The notes under the pieces: generated by a model
Databases searched by the model: none
Told to the model about the DNA's origin: nothing
Seen by the model: the letters and a program-made list of their open reading frames with translations, nothing else
Shown: positions 48,893-60,363 of the stretch, in pieces
How the letters are laid out: the number at the start of each line of letters is the position of its first letter
Position numbering within the stretch: the stretch's first letter is position 1
Assembly (NCBI RefSeq): GCF_932294415.1
Contig: NC_065541.1
Location: 50,198,290-50,262,289 of the forward strand
Reading direction: 5' to 3'
From: Quercus robur
Taxonomy: Eukaryota > Streptophyta > Magnoliopsida > Fagales > Fagaceae
DNA: 64,000 nucleotides
Position numbers and translations under genes: made by a program

Positions 48893-49993
48893 TGTAAAGT
48901 TGAATTTAATCAACCATGTGTTGGCTTTATTCCGTGACAAATTTGCTTGTAATACAGCACTTAGAAACCCTGTATTTAGGTGGGAATCATGTAAGGGTAG
49001 TGTATGAGAGAGTGTGAAGAAATGCTCAAGATTGTGCAGTGAAACAGGGACTCGCGGCTAGATCTCGCAGGTGACTCGCGGCTGCAAGCCGCCAGAAGCA
49101 GCACACGTGCAGAGCATGTAGGGGAGCTGAACAGTCATGCCAGCTGGAGCACTACAGGACAAAAATCCAGACTGGCCACTCAGTTAGCTCGCGGCTTGAA
49201 CTCGCGACTCAGTCAAGTCGCGAGGTCAAGTCGCCAGCCAGCCCTGTTTTGGAAAAACTGACTCTTTGCATTCCATTCTCACACCAGTATAAATACCCCC
49301 TCATTCCCACAAAATATGTGTGGTTATTCAGAAAGAAAAACCCTAAGAGAGGTTTCTTCAAAACACCTACCCAATTAGAGAGAGCTACTCATTCTTAGAG
49401 AGAAATTTTTGTAGTCTCTTCTCATTCCCTTTCTCATTGTCATATCTATTGAGATGAGATTTCTATCCAAACACTACCCACACCCATTTAGAGTGTTGAG
49501 TGTTTTTGGAGCTTTGGGAAGCATTGGAAGATGCCAAGGATGGCGGATGCTATGGATTATAGCGGAATCCGGTAAGTTAGAAAAGAAAAAGGTTCGGCAT
49601 AACCTCGTTGGAGTAAGAAGCTTGGAAGGCTTAGGTATATCGGGTAGATTAGGCTTGGAGGGTCTATTACTGTTCATGTATTCTAACTACATTTTCTAGT
49701 GGATTATTGACCGCTTGGAGGGCGGCGGAGAGGTTTTACGCCGAGGGCTTCGGTTTCCTTTTCGATAACACATCGCGTGTTGTCCTTGTGTTTGCATCTC
49801 TCTTCCCTTTATCTTTGCCTTTTATTTTCTGCTGTGGATGTGATTTATAATTGGCTTAGATTGATTTCCAATTCTATTTATAGCTTATGTTCATTTTCTG
49901 CACACTTGTTGTTTGTCATAAAGCTTAAATTTGTTATTTTGTATTTGGAGGTCTAAACGTTCAAGGGTATTTTTACACATATTTGAACTTTCA
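48893..49993 (-). repeat. Solo LTR (1101 bp) in COMT-A exon 1
   Basis: On the minus strand it begins TGAAAGTTCAAA and ends CTTTACA; flanks are ATTAT on both sides (48888-48892 and 49994-49998). Same family as 39674-40773, opposite orientation. It carries leader-like sequence and ends that match the other copy closely. Confidence 0.9.
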
Positions 49994-51075
49994 ATTATCC
50001 TCCACAGAGACACCAAGCACGCCGTGTTGAACCAGTAGGCTACAGATGCGGTCATTCATGGCCGGTGCGTCTGGGTTTGTAGTAGGCATTTGGGTCACGA
50101 TCTGCTCAGCGGAGAGAGTAGCATCTGGACCCGCATTTCCCAAGATGTCAAAGACACCAAGCTCCATGGCTGCGTGTATGGTCATGGGTAGGACTGACCC
50201 GTACACCAGTTCCATGGCCTGAGAGAATGCTTCTTCTTCCTGTTCTTTCTTTTTGTAGTCTTGGTTTTTTTGTAGTCTTGGTTGGCCATGGTTGTTGTTG
50301 GGTTTGTCTTGAAGGTGAAGAAGCCATTTTTGCTTGCTTTTGGTTTGGCTTCTGCTGTTTGTGCTTCTTGTCCATTGGTTTTTACTCTTCTTTTTTTTGC
50401 TTTTGGTGAGAAAAAAGACCTAATATTTTGTGTCAGAAAAAGTCTAAAAGGCTGTCAAAGATCTCATTATCATTTGAGTAGCCTTGCACAACGGTATATG
50501 CCTTTTTTCAAATCAACGGAAAAAATGGGTGAGTGTGTGTACGTGGACTGTTACTTGATCAAGATAAGTAGATAGAGCTTATTTCTAAGTATTTAAGGCT
50601 TGATTTGAGAGTTCATACAGAAATAGAACGAAATTATCATAAAAGAATAAAAAAATTCAATTCATACCTTTATATTTTTTACATTAAAACTTATTCTTTA
50701 TCTATAAAAAAAGAAAGAATATTATAAAATTATTTTTTTCATTCATCTCTATTCTATTCTATGTTTTATTGCTTTTCTTCCTCTCAAACTAGGAAATAGT
50801 GATTTATCCTGCAATACACTTTCGTTTTCCTATGCATCATTTGCTGCCAGACCCTGCTTGCTAGCTTGCTTACTTTCCAATGTAAACAATTTGTATATGA
50901 AAATAACATGAAAAAAGAAAAAGAAGAAGGTGGTTTAAGCTAGATAAAGTCTAAAAGGATGTAAAATATCTACTCATCATTTAAGTTGCCTTGCACAACA
51001 AGGTGTCCTTTTATTTATTTATATTTCTGAAATAAGATTTTTTTTTGAAAACTTTTTAAAATAAGATTTTAGAAA

Positions 51076-51237
51076 ATTTGTGGGTTCTAGTTAGTTTAAC
51101 TAATAAAGTCTCTGATGGTTGAATAAGAGATTTGAAGTTCAATCTCCGCTTATACCAAAAACTGATTAGTGTCTTGGTTTGATGATAAAGAACTATTATC
51201 AAGAACAGATACCATAGGTTAAAACTCTCTAAAAAAA
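51076..51237 (+). mobile_element. SINE with 13-bp target-site duplication
   Basis: Flanked by AAGATTTTAGAAA (51063-51075 and 51238-51250). Contains AGTTAGTTTAACTAATAAAG and GAAGTTCAATCTCCGC, A- and B-box-like, and ends AAAACTCTCT plus A9. Better preserved than the related copy at 28916. Confidence 0.85.
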
Positions 51238-51769
51238 AAGATTTTAGAAACTTTTATTGATAAAGATTAAAGAATACTATAAGATAATCAAGATGCTATT
51301 GCTTGCAGCCATAAAATGTGGAGGTAAATCCTCCATTAAGCAAACTTGAAGGAATCCTTTTATCCTGTATCAATGGGAGATTGAGTGAGTGGAGAGAATG
51401 GAGGAGAAACTACAGGAAAAATTGAAGATAATGTCATTTTTAAATTTTAAGCATGTTCAGATATTCGACCAAGTTTAGATGCCTCCTTTTTTTTAAAGTT
51501 AAAATATTAATAATAAATAAATAAATAAATAAAATTTTAATTAGAGTTGTCACTCTTCCGACTTATATACTTGTATTCCAATTTCTTTGCAATGAACCCT
51601 AGAAAAAAAATTCTGCCTCAAAGTAGCTGTATCAGTTCCTATTAAAAAAAAAACGTGGCTGGATCATTCATCCAGAGAATGTGAAGTACGCCGGGCACAT
51701 GGATTTTATCAATGGGTCAAATAATGTCTTTTTTTTTTTTTTTTGAGGAAAAAATAATATGTTTATTTA

Positions 51770-51984
51770 CTGTACGTTTGGATTGCACTGAAAACAGGGG
51801 ACTTGCGTGTTTGCGTTTTTTTGTGTGGGTCTCGTGCATTGTTCACAGGACTTGTAAGTACGGATTTAAGCAATTTTTTTTTTTTTAAAAATTGGGTGTC
51901 ACTGCACTATTCACACATTTAAAAATTATTTTGTTAAAGTATTTTCAGTTTTCAACAATAAACGGTCTTCCAAACAGACCCTTA
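51770..51984. mobile_element. MITE-like element
   Basis: Left GTACGTTTGGATTGCACTG and right-end complement CTAAGGGTCTGTTTGGAAG form imperfect inverted ends, with CTGAAAA near both. Non-coding. Confidence 0.45.
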
Positions 51985-52694
51985 GATGCTCAATGGTAGG
52001 GCTAATGAAGTAACTTCTTCTTGTGTTTGGCTTAGAGAATCCAGAAGAAGATCCAACTTCAATGAGCCAGATTAAAATGTAATGGAGTCATATGAAGATA
52101 GTGATATATGTTTCTAAGCATCTTCATTAGCCAAGAAATGAGGACTTTTCCCAAAAAATGGGACTTACGTTTATGTTAAAGCTCATCATAATATGTGGAA
52201 TAAGCTCTTCCATGAGAAGTACAACATTGATCTTTCATGCCTTTGGCAGGTTCAAATTTAGGCATTTCTAAATGATGGGCTTTCATTTTACGACATAACT
52301 TGAATTTAGAAATTTAGGGGCAATTTTATTTTGCAAGCATCTTTATTTTAAGGTTCAGAGAATTGAATGATGCCCATGCATTTTTTAATACTACAAGCCA
52401 GCCTTACTTAAAAAACTCCATAACACAAACATTACAGATAAAACATTCATATCTAATGCCGCTAAATCCAACTTTCGTTGCCAAGGCCATGAATTCTTGT
52501 TGGGTCCTTTCCTTCCCTGCTGGGGTTTGAGTCATCATAATCAAATCCATTTGAGAGGTACTCTTTGTAGAACTGCTAATCTTTGGCGTAATTGGAAGAA
52601 CTGCCTCGACGACTATTACCTTTCCATCATGTGGAGTAGCATTGTAGCAGTTTTTCAACAGCTTTAGGCAATGTTCATCATCCCAATCATGAAG

Positions 52695-53403
52695 GGTGAG
52701 TTTGGTTCAGCTTTTTGTAAAAGTGCATAATGAAAAAGTGGAGTTTTGTTAAAAGTGCATAATGAAAAAGTGGAGTTTCAAAAAGCTGAGTGTTTGGTAA
52801 AAACTGTTAAAAAGTGCATAATGAAAAAGCTGAGTGTTTGGCTAGCACTTATAAAAGTGGCAGTTTGATGGATAAATTACCAAAAAGGACAATGTATATA
52901 TAAGGGAATTTATTTCATACTTTTTTTTTTTTAATTTTTTTATGTGAGTTTGTTTCATACTTAAATCAATTTTTCTCTTTCTAAAAAAATTATTTTTTTC
53001 TCACCAATATTAGTTAATAATAACCTACCACTTAAGATTTATTATGAAAGTATTGTGAAAATATTGTGATAAAAATTGATACTAATTTTAATTTTAACAT
53101 ACTATTAAAATTATTTTTTTCTCTTTCTAAAAAAATTATTTTTTTCTCACCAATATTAGCTAATAATAACCTACCTTAAGATTTATTGTAAAAATATTAT
53201 GATATAATTTTTTTTTCTCTCTTTTTTTCTCTCCACACACACACATGTGGGCTCTCCTTCCCTTTTTTTTTTTTTTTTTTTCCCCCTCTTTTTTTCTCCT
53301 CCACCCACGTACCCATACTCTTTTCTCTTGTTTTTTTCCTTCGTTCCTCTTTTATTCCTACCACACCAGCACTATCCAGAACATTCATTCCACAGCTCTT
53401 TCT

Positions 53404-53435
<32 letters not shown>

Positions 53436-53774
53436 CCTCTTAGCACTTCAGGCCAAAACAGTCGCTCTCCTTCTTTTTTATTATTATTATTTTTATTTTT
53501 TAGCACTTCAAAACGAATGAAGGAACCAGCTCTCCTTCTTCTTTTTCTATTTTTTTTTCTTGTTCTTGGATGATCGGGAAGATTGGATGGTCGGTAAATC
53601 TCTCCCCCCCCCCCCCCCTTTTTTTTCGTCAGTCTTCTTGATCCGCCAGAGGGTCTTGATCTGCTGTTGTTCTAATTTTCTTGTTGTTGTTGTTGATCTG
53701 CTGTTGATCCGAAAGAGTTGTTGCTCTAATTTTTTTTTTTTTCTGTTCTTGATCTGCTGTTTCCGAAAGAGTTG

Positions 53775-53837
<63 letters not shown>

Positions 53838-54127
53838 TTTTCTGTTCTTGATCTACTGTTTCCGAAAGAGTTGATGTTCTAATTGAATGGGTATTTCCGT
53901 AATTCTACCGTAGCAACGGTAACCCATCCAAAACGCGCACTGCGCGTTTTCATTTATGGACCCTCAGAGGTCCATAAAAATTTTCGCGTTTGTCCGTGTT
54001 TTTGCTCTATGCCCAAAACGCAACTTTTATCAAAAAGTTGTGTTTTGGGCTTAACCAAACGCAAATTTAGGACTGGCTTTTTTCAAAAAGCCCTTTTTGA
54101 GCTCAAAATGTGGAAACAAACGGGCAC
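52695..54127. mobile_element. 1.4-kb non-autonomous DNA element in COMT-B exon 4
   Basis: Interrupts exon 4 right after the HDW codons; flanks share GAAG. Ends GGTGAGTTTGGTTCAGC and (complement) GTGCCCGTTTGTTTCCAC, imperfect. The left part has three copies of AAAAGTGCATAATGAAAAAG (52719, 52751, 52809). The middle is T-rich with (AT)n at 53781-53829 and near-repeats of GTTCTTGATCTGCTGTT. The right part carries short palindromes (AACGCGCACTGCGCGTTT). Superfamily undetermined. Confidence 0.7.
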
Positions 54128-55293
54128 GAAGTATATATACTACAAAATTAACCAATTATGATATTATTTGTCTTGAATTCTTTTTTTCTTCTTCTTTTTT
54201 GCGCGAAATTTTTAATTTTAAAGGACATTACTGTCACACAAAAACAAATTCAAAGAAATCGCCCATAATTATATATATAAAATTGATTATAATGCTAATA
54301 AAGCAAGATTATATGTCATAACTTAATCCCTATCCCAACTGATAGTGGCTATTGAGTTCTTGTAACTTGGTTCCCCTTCTACTAAGAATGCCACTGCCAC
54401 ATCAATTGGACGTGATATAATTTATTTATTAATGTTGAGGGTGACAAAACTTTTTAAATACTTGATTATTTCACTGAGTGTGTGTACTGTGTACTCTCCA
54501 CCCCACACACACTACATAATTATAGAGAGAAATTCCTTGAGAGTAACTAGAAGATGCTGACTAGAGGTTTTAAATCCAAGATCTCATGGATCTTATGGAA
54601 CTTTAAGAACGGCTAGACCAATCCAATGAAGTTTTTGGATGAAGTCTAATTGAGAGTTTAAGACAATCTGATGGAAATAAAAGCATTTCCTGTATCACAT
54701 TTAGATTTAAAACCATGGCTTTAGGTTAATCAAAACAAAATACTTACAAATTAAATCTAAAACTTTCCTTCATAAAAATGTTGTACCCTTTAGGAATGCT
54801 TTCGAACATATCTCCTCCCACATATTCCACACTTGCAACATAAGTTTTTTTTTTTTACACCTCTCTTTATCTACACAAATTGTGTATTTATAAACCCTAA
54901 GCGATCCAAGCCCTTAAAATTATGTTATTAGCATTATTTTTCCATGAAAATTGTATATTCATCAAATTTCAAACTAGTGAAATAAGAAAATGCCTTGACA
55001 CGACAACATTATGAAAAAAAAAGAGACTTATAAATTTAAATAATACCGGGATAAGGTGGGGCATGTTGTATAACATGATGCAAGTCAAAATTAATGCCTT
55101 TGATGTAGGGGTATTTGGAAGTGATGAGGTTTAGAGTGACTCCTAGGCTACCGCCAACATCAACAAGTTGCCTAAGTTGCTCAAATCCTTTGTAAGACTT
55201 AATAATATGCTTAATAACAATATTAGTGTGGTTGAGCATCACCGTTTTAAAAATCTAATTGAACCTAGGGTCCAAAGAGAGATACTAAAAGAC

Positions 55294-55431
55294 GGAAAAA
55301 ACTTAGGTGCTCTAGGAGCAATGCTCCCTTCTCTCACATGAGGGGTGGGCCCCATGCGTGGGTCCCACCATGGGACCCACCCCATATGTGAGAGGAAGGA
55401 GCATTGCTCCTAGAGCATGTAAGAATTACCC
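55294..55431. mobile_element. 138-bp Mutator-type MITE in COMT-B exon 2
   Basis: A foldback unit: both ends carry GCTCTAGGAGCAATGCTCC as inverted repeats, outer ends GGAAAAAACTTAGGT and (complement) GGGTAATTCTTACAT. The 9-bp duplication is CTAAAAGAC (55285-55293) and CTCAAAGAC (55432-55440), one mismatch. Its length plus duplication explains exactly the excess of exon 2. Confidence 0.85.
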
Positions 55432-55506
55432 CTCAAAGACATGCATGCCATAGACCCCGTTGAATGGAATTCCTCCCTCAAGAATTTAGTATTTCAGTTG
55501 GGACCT

Positions 55507-55740
55507 CACTACAAAAAAATCGTCCTATTGCAGTGTTTTTTTACCGGCACTTTTGAAAACTGCCGTAATAGAGGAGCTTGTAGTAGCACTTTTTGAAATT
55601 GCTGGTATAGGAAATTCTATTACGGCAGCTCAAAACTGGCACTTTATTAATTGCTGCAATAGGAGGCCTATAGCGGCGTTTCCAAAAATGATGGTATTGG
55701 AAGCCCTATTGCAGCGTTTTATAACCGCCACTGTAGGTTA
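55507..55740. mobile_element. CACTA element end, fragment, in COMT-B intron 1
   Basis: Begins CACTACAAAAAAATCG, the CACTA-type terminus, and is followed by subterminal motifs in both directions (TATTGCAG, ATTACGGCAG, TATAGCGGCG, CTATTGCAGCG). The second terminus is not found, so only one end survives. The terminus lies 3 bp from the exon 2 splice site. Confidence 0.75.
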
Positions 55741-56260
55741 GGTTTAGCAACTTATAAATTAATTTATTTGAGGTATTAGCTGAATAAATTTGGGTTAACT
55801 GTAGTATATTAATTATTCATTTTTTTTAATAATAAAAAAAATTCTTTACATACCACTCATGCATGCATCTTAAATGTTACTAAATGTGATGGACTACTAG
55901 AGTAGTACTCGAATAGCATTTCATAACAAATTCACTTGCAGGCAGTGCCAAAGTTGTCATGTAATGAGCAAGGTAAATAAAAAAAAAAAAAAAGGAAAGA
56001 AAGGCAACACAAAGAAAACCTTGTCATGAGGCAAGGCAATCATGGGGGCCAATGACACACCATCTTCATTGCGCACAAAGTGTTTAGACACAGGAGAAAG
56101 AGTGTAGAGTCTCTGGAAAGAACCAAACTCATTGGCAACCACAGAGTGGCTGGCCATCATTTTGGGTATGCGGTCTAGCATCATGGCAACGTCGGGGTTG
56201 TTGGTGGGCATTTGTGCTACAATGATCTGTGAAGGGGAGAGGCCATTACATATTCTTTAA

Positions 56261-57480
56261 ATTGAATTGGCTCTCTTTTGTTCACAAACTGGAAATTTCG
56301 TTAGTGGATTTATAGACATTGAGAATGTTCTGGCCAATATATCTTTTTTGACTCCATATTTAGGGTTACGGTTAATATTGTTTCCTTGGCAGCATTAACT
56401 TTTTGGTATATATCATTAACTCACTAACAGAAATGCCTACATGTCAAAAAGATTCACAACTGCACAATTGACACACTTGAGGCTCAAGGACATGTTTAGT
56501 TATTCTTCAAAATGAGGAATAATTATTTCTCTTTAAAATGGTTGTGATAGTTATTCCTTAGTAGGTGCAATAATTTCTAAAATTAATATATTTTTAAATA
56601 AACAAACTTTCTATATATACGTAACAATTATAAAAATAAAAAATCATAAAAAATAACTCATCTCTCTCTCTCTCTCTTAAATTTAAAAAAGGAGTAATGC
56701 TACAGGCACAAACTATTTTACAATATTTTTATAAGCTGTTGATATGGCTTTAGTATTTTCCAAATAATTATTGGTAAGTAAAATGTGAAGATAGTTATGG
56801 AGCTCATATTAGAATTAATAAGAATTTGCCACATCAATAATTTGTAAAAATGTTATAAAATAGTTTGTACTTGTAGCATTACTCTTTAAAAAATATTATT
56901 TTTAAGGAAATATAATTGTATGAGTAAGATATTTCCTAAAATAAATCTTAAATTTTATTCTAATATTACAACTTACAATCAAATTTATGAATAAGTTTAG
57001 TTATTACATTACAACATATTTTATTCTCAGTAATAAAGATTACAATTCCTATTGTAATATTTATTCAATGTATCAAATGTGCCCTAAGTTAATAATAGAG
57101 ACCAGACCAAATTGACTGTAAGTTGAAAATAACAAAAATCAAATTAACTATTACCAAAATATAGGAATTAAATTAACAAAACACCTAGATATATGAACCA
57201 AAATGATATTTTGGCCATGATTGTATCAGTAGCAAACGACAACTATAATTACTATGGACTGAGGGTGGCAATTACGTGGAGATAATTAGATATTGCTCAT
57301 AAACAAACAATCGTGATGAAACTCCTAGTTATGAAGATAAGTCAATCACTGCCATATTTGGTGGAGTAAGTTTACTACCACAACAATCACCACAACTTTT
57401 GTTACAACTTGTTTATATAACAAGTTGTAAGTGGTGAAAAAAAATAGTGGATCTATGTGGGTCTAAAATTCCACTACTTA
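56261..57480. other. Gene-free interval
   Basis: Contains a MITE (56691-56884) and a perfect 12-bp inverted repeat TTACAACTTGTT / AACAAGTTGTAA (57403-57414 and 57420-57431). No gene. Confidence 0.5.
56691..56884. mobile_element. 194-bp MITE with ~40-bp inverted repeats
   Basis: Ends GGAGTAATGCTACAGGCAC and (complement) GAGTAATGCTACAAGTAC, pairing over about 40 bp. Flanked by TTTAAAAAA on both sides (56682-56690 and 56885-56893), a 9-bp duplication suggesting Mutator type. Confidence 0.8.
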
Positions 57481-57744
57481 AAGCAATCACAGTAGTGGTG
57501 CTATTTTAAATTATTTAGCACCACAAAAATCCACTTATTTATTTTATTTACTTACTTTACAAAACATCCAGCGTTAGTGGATCTATTTTAGCTTTCAATA
57601 CAATAAAATAATATAAACAGTACAATAAAATAATATATCTACTACATTATTTTATTAATTTCTTTCTTTCTCTCTATCTCTGCATCGTGCCTCTCTCCAC
57701 TCTCCACTCTCACTTCTCACTTCTCTCTTCTCTCTCACTTCTCT

Positions 57745-57905
57745 ATCTTCTTTTCCCAGCAAGTCTCGTCGCCATTCTCTCCTTCCCACCCATCACCATC
57801 TTGAAACCTTCCTCGTCGGAGACAAACTCGTCAAAGCTCTCGAGGATCCTGTCGTGAATGAGGGCCTCTTAGGCCGCTGAGAACGTTGGCATTCTCCGAT
57901 TGAGG
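57745..57905 (-). pseudogene. Captured KH-domain gene fragment (second copy)
   Basis: The minus strand reads RRMPTFSAA, then a stop where the family has Gln-Glu, then (in a neighbouring frame) a stretch matching HDRILESFDEFVS and a GGKER-type end. Same cargo as 27513-27675, about equally decayed, so the capture predates the split of the two copies. Confidence 0.7.
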
Positions 57906-58477
57906 TTACGGGTTTGTGGGTTATGCTGTGGGTTTGTGATCTTTCTCTCTACTCTAACCAATCTGCCTTGGGTTTGTGATTTGTGATGTGGGTTTGTGTT
58001 TTGTGGTGGTTGTGGATTGTTTTTGTTTATAGTGGAGGTGATGTGGTGTGGATTACTCACCGGATCATTGGGTTAATTCGGTAGCGTGGGGTAGGGGAGT
58101 TGGGTTGGTGAGGAGTGGAGTGAGTTAATGCGATGAATGTGGTTGACTGTGGAGCGTGGGTTGACAGTGATGGTTGATTGAAGCATGGGTCAACGGTGAT
58201 GGCTAATTGAAGTGTGGGTTGGTGGCGATGGGTTTGTGGCAGCGGGGCTCGTGTAGATCGGCGTGGAGGAAGAGAGAAGTAGATGGAGAGAGAGAGTGAG
58301 AGAGAGACACGAAGAAAAAAATATTAAAATAATCAAAAGCTGTGTAAACGCACAAATAAATTTTTTTTTACAAATAATTTTTTTTAAAACCTTTCAACTA
58401 CGATGCACAACCAAAAATAATTGTGCACTGTAATTGTGGAGTCAAAAAATATAGATTTGGCTCCACTATTGTAGGGC

Positions 58478-60363
58478 TTTTTTTTTTTTTTTTTTTTGAG
58501 AAAGAAACTGAAAAATTTTATTAATGAAATTCAACTACATCCAATTGTAAAATCGAAACAATATGTGATGGGACATCTTCCATCCATACTTGAAAATCTG
58601 GTATGCATAATATATTTTTAGCCAGACTATGAGCAACCCCATTGTCGTTTCTCTTAATGTGAGAATACAACAATCTTACAAAATTGTTAGCAAACATTTT
58701 CACATCTTCTAACAGCAAACCCATTGGTGATAAGCTATGCTGACTTTAAAGCTTGAGTCAGTCCAAGAGAATCACCTTTAAGGATAGTACTACAAAATCC
58801 CAACTCAAACGTAAATGACAATGCATTGAGGGCTGCCAGCGCCTCAATCACTTCAGCCTTGTATGCTTGAGGGATTTTTTGTGAGAAAGAAGCCAAAATA
58901 GCTCCATTACTCTCCCATATTCCCACAACAATACTAGACATCTTTGCTTCATCTATGAGGTGTCCAATGGCTGCTAGGGATACGTCCTCGCACAACAGAG
59001 AATCAATAGTGCGCTTTGAGTCACCTTCGAGAACAATGGCTGATAGACCATGCACTTGAGTGAACTTAAGTTCTTCCTTGGCTGCAAAAGCCTCCATTGC
59101 ATCAATAGAAAAGGGCAGAGAAATACTATCTGCCATGGATGCAATAACCCTGCCGTGCTCATCCCTTATAATTACCCTAACACCTGCCTTCAGCTCCTTT
59201 CTAAAAATAGCTTTGTCTAAGTTAACCTTGAACATGTGATTGACTGGAGGAGTCCACCCCATGTGTTGATGAGCAAGGCTGCCACGATCTGGAGGTTTTG
59301 GAGGAATTGAACGTACATAAGATGCTTGTGCAGACCAAGCATCTTGCAGAACCCGTAGGATTGGGAATGGTTTGTCACTAGTCCGAAGAGTGTTCTTGTG
59401 AAGCCAGATCGTCCATGTTCTGACATTGGTTGGCTGCTCTTCAATCTATGCCGTTGTTTGTGATTATTGAATTAAAACCCTAGGGTTCTGTGATACTGTG
59501 ACTTGGGTTGACACTTGTAGGGTTTTTTCATTTGAAATTACTCTACATTGAAAGGTGGCTAGCTTAACGGATGAATCCTTAATTCCAGGAAACTCGGTAT
59601 TTGATTCCGCATTAAATTCCTCCAAACTCCCCTTATCACTACTAGACCTTATCACTTCGGGCTCTTTAATGCCGTGTTTCATGCTCTTCAAATTTGTCCC
59701 CAATAATTCAGAATTAATACCCTCCAACTGTGCCAATGATTCTGTATCATTATTGTATTTCAACGCTTGCGTATTGGACGGATTAGCTGTATCTTCACCA
59801 TGAGTAACGTTTGTAACGTATGCAGTAATGTCTTCCCCACCAAAATCGATATCCATATTTGGAATGACCCTTGTCTGAGATTCACAGTCTCTGTCGTCCT
59901 CCGCCTCCTTAGGGTGGCAGAAAGTAACAAGATCGTACATAGTGTGAAGGTCCAAGGGAAGGAAGGGGAGAAGAGAAAAAATCCCTAGTGTAAGACCTAT
60001 CAGAAACTGTTTCCCAAACCCCCCACAAAGGAAAGACCACTAGCTCTATGGATAACAGTGTTACCCTAAGAGAAAAGGAGAAGAAAAAGAGAAGGAGAAA
60101 ACCTAACGCACTCTTAAGACGGAAACAACAAAACAAACTCTCCTTCAGAAAGAAGGGACAAACACTTCTATTGTCCAATGGAAGACCCGGCTTCCAAAGA
60201 GGCAGAGAGATAGAGGCCATAGCCTTCCAGAACTTTTCTCACATAACAAGAGAGAGTTCAGTTTGTTAACTTTTGCACTATAGTTGATTCATCATTTCAT
60301 GAAACTATGTTAATGCTTCAAGTTAGGAATAGAGTTTCCATCGAAGTTTACTAGCTAACTATT
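58478..60363 (-). mobile_element. Internally deleted non-LTR retrotransposon (LINE)
   Basis: Poly(T) at 58478-58497 marks the 3' tail on the minus strand, preceded by CTTTCTC. Flanks share ATTGTAGG(G)C (58468-58477 and 60364-60372). An ORF (59955-59464) has no recognised domain and may be ORF1-like. The ORF 59262-58735 has an RNase H-like fold beginning VNLDKA and then, in the same frame, a second partial RNase H segment that continues to 58521 (a stop intervenes). There is no endonuclease or RT between, so it was probably mobilised in trans. Confidence 0.78.

Larger units (their letters stand above)
46396..50327 (-). pseudogene. COMT-like O-methyltransferase copy A, disrupted
   Basis: Four-exon COMT structure on the minus strand: exon 1 48754-50327 (with a solo LTR at 48893-49993), exon 2 47446-47756 (311 bp), exon 3 46930-46994 (65 bp), exon 4 46396-46722 (327 bp). 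It would encode a SAM-dependent caffeic acid-type O-methyltransferase. Exon 1 includes the dimerisation region (MELVYGSVLPMTIHAAMELG). Exon 2 has the SAM motif, here LVVVGGGIG instead of the usual LVDVGGG, and [10 protein letters not shown]. Exon 4 keeps His (ILHDWSD), Glu (VVEQILP) and Glu (GGKER), the three catalytic positions. Besides the LTR, a 17-bp direct duplication (GTAGTCTTGG repeated near 50258 and 50275) puts the N-terminal ATGs (50289, 50327) out of frame with the rest; the next in-frame Met is MELVYG. Intron 1 holds a SINE and a micro-insertion. The locus is very probably dead, but recently so. Confidence 0.88.
50328..52403. other. Interval between COMT copies A and B
   Basis: No gene. 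Contains the copy A upstream region (to about 50580), a SINE (51076-51237) and a MITE (51770-51984). A T-run ending GAGG at 51729-51748 is flanked by imperfect AAATAAT repeats and may be another micro-insertion. Confidence 0.5.
52404..56260 (-). pseudogene. COMT-like O-methyltransferase copy B, truncated and riddled with transposons
   Basis: Exon 4 (52404 to about 54140) keeps ILHDW-type His, VVEAVLP Glu and GGKER-equivalent AGKER Glu, but is split by a 1.4-kb element at 52695-54127. Exon 3 (54768-54832): the acceptor is AA instead of AG and the donor is GAAAGT, so both splice sites are changed. Exon 2 (55047-55504) contains a 138-bp MULE-type MITE; without it and its 9-bp duplication the length is exactly 311 bp, as in copy A. 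It has an in-frame stop early on (after SQLKY), but a well-kept SAM motif LVDVGGSLG. Exon 1 survives only from GLSPSQIIVAQMP to about DKVF (56240-56020). Its 5' half, including the start, is missing. A CACTA end sits at the exon 2 acceptor. Clearly a pseudogene, older than copy A's disruption. Confidence 0.88.

Noticed and set aside
50227-50575. Plus-strand open frames at the COMT-A start
   Set aside because: Antisense shadow of COMT exon 1.
53245-53874. Open frames rich in Phe/Leu/Tyr
   Set aside because: Low-complexity T-runs and (AT)n inside the element at 52695-54127.
57403-57431. Perfect 12-bp inverted repeat as a possible terminator or operator
   Set aside because: No gene nearby and no T-run; simple palindromes are expected in such AT-rich DNA.
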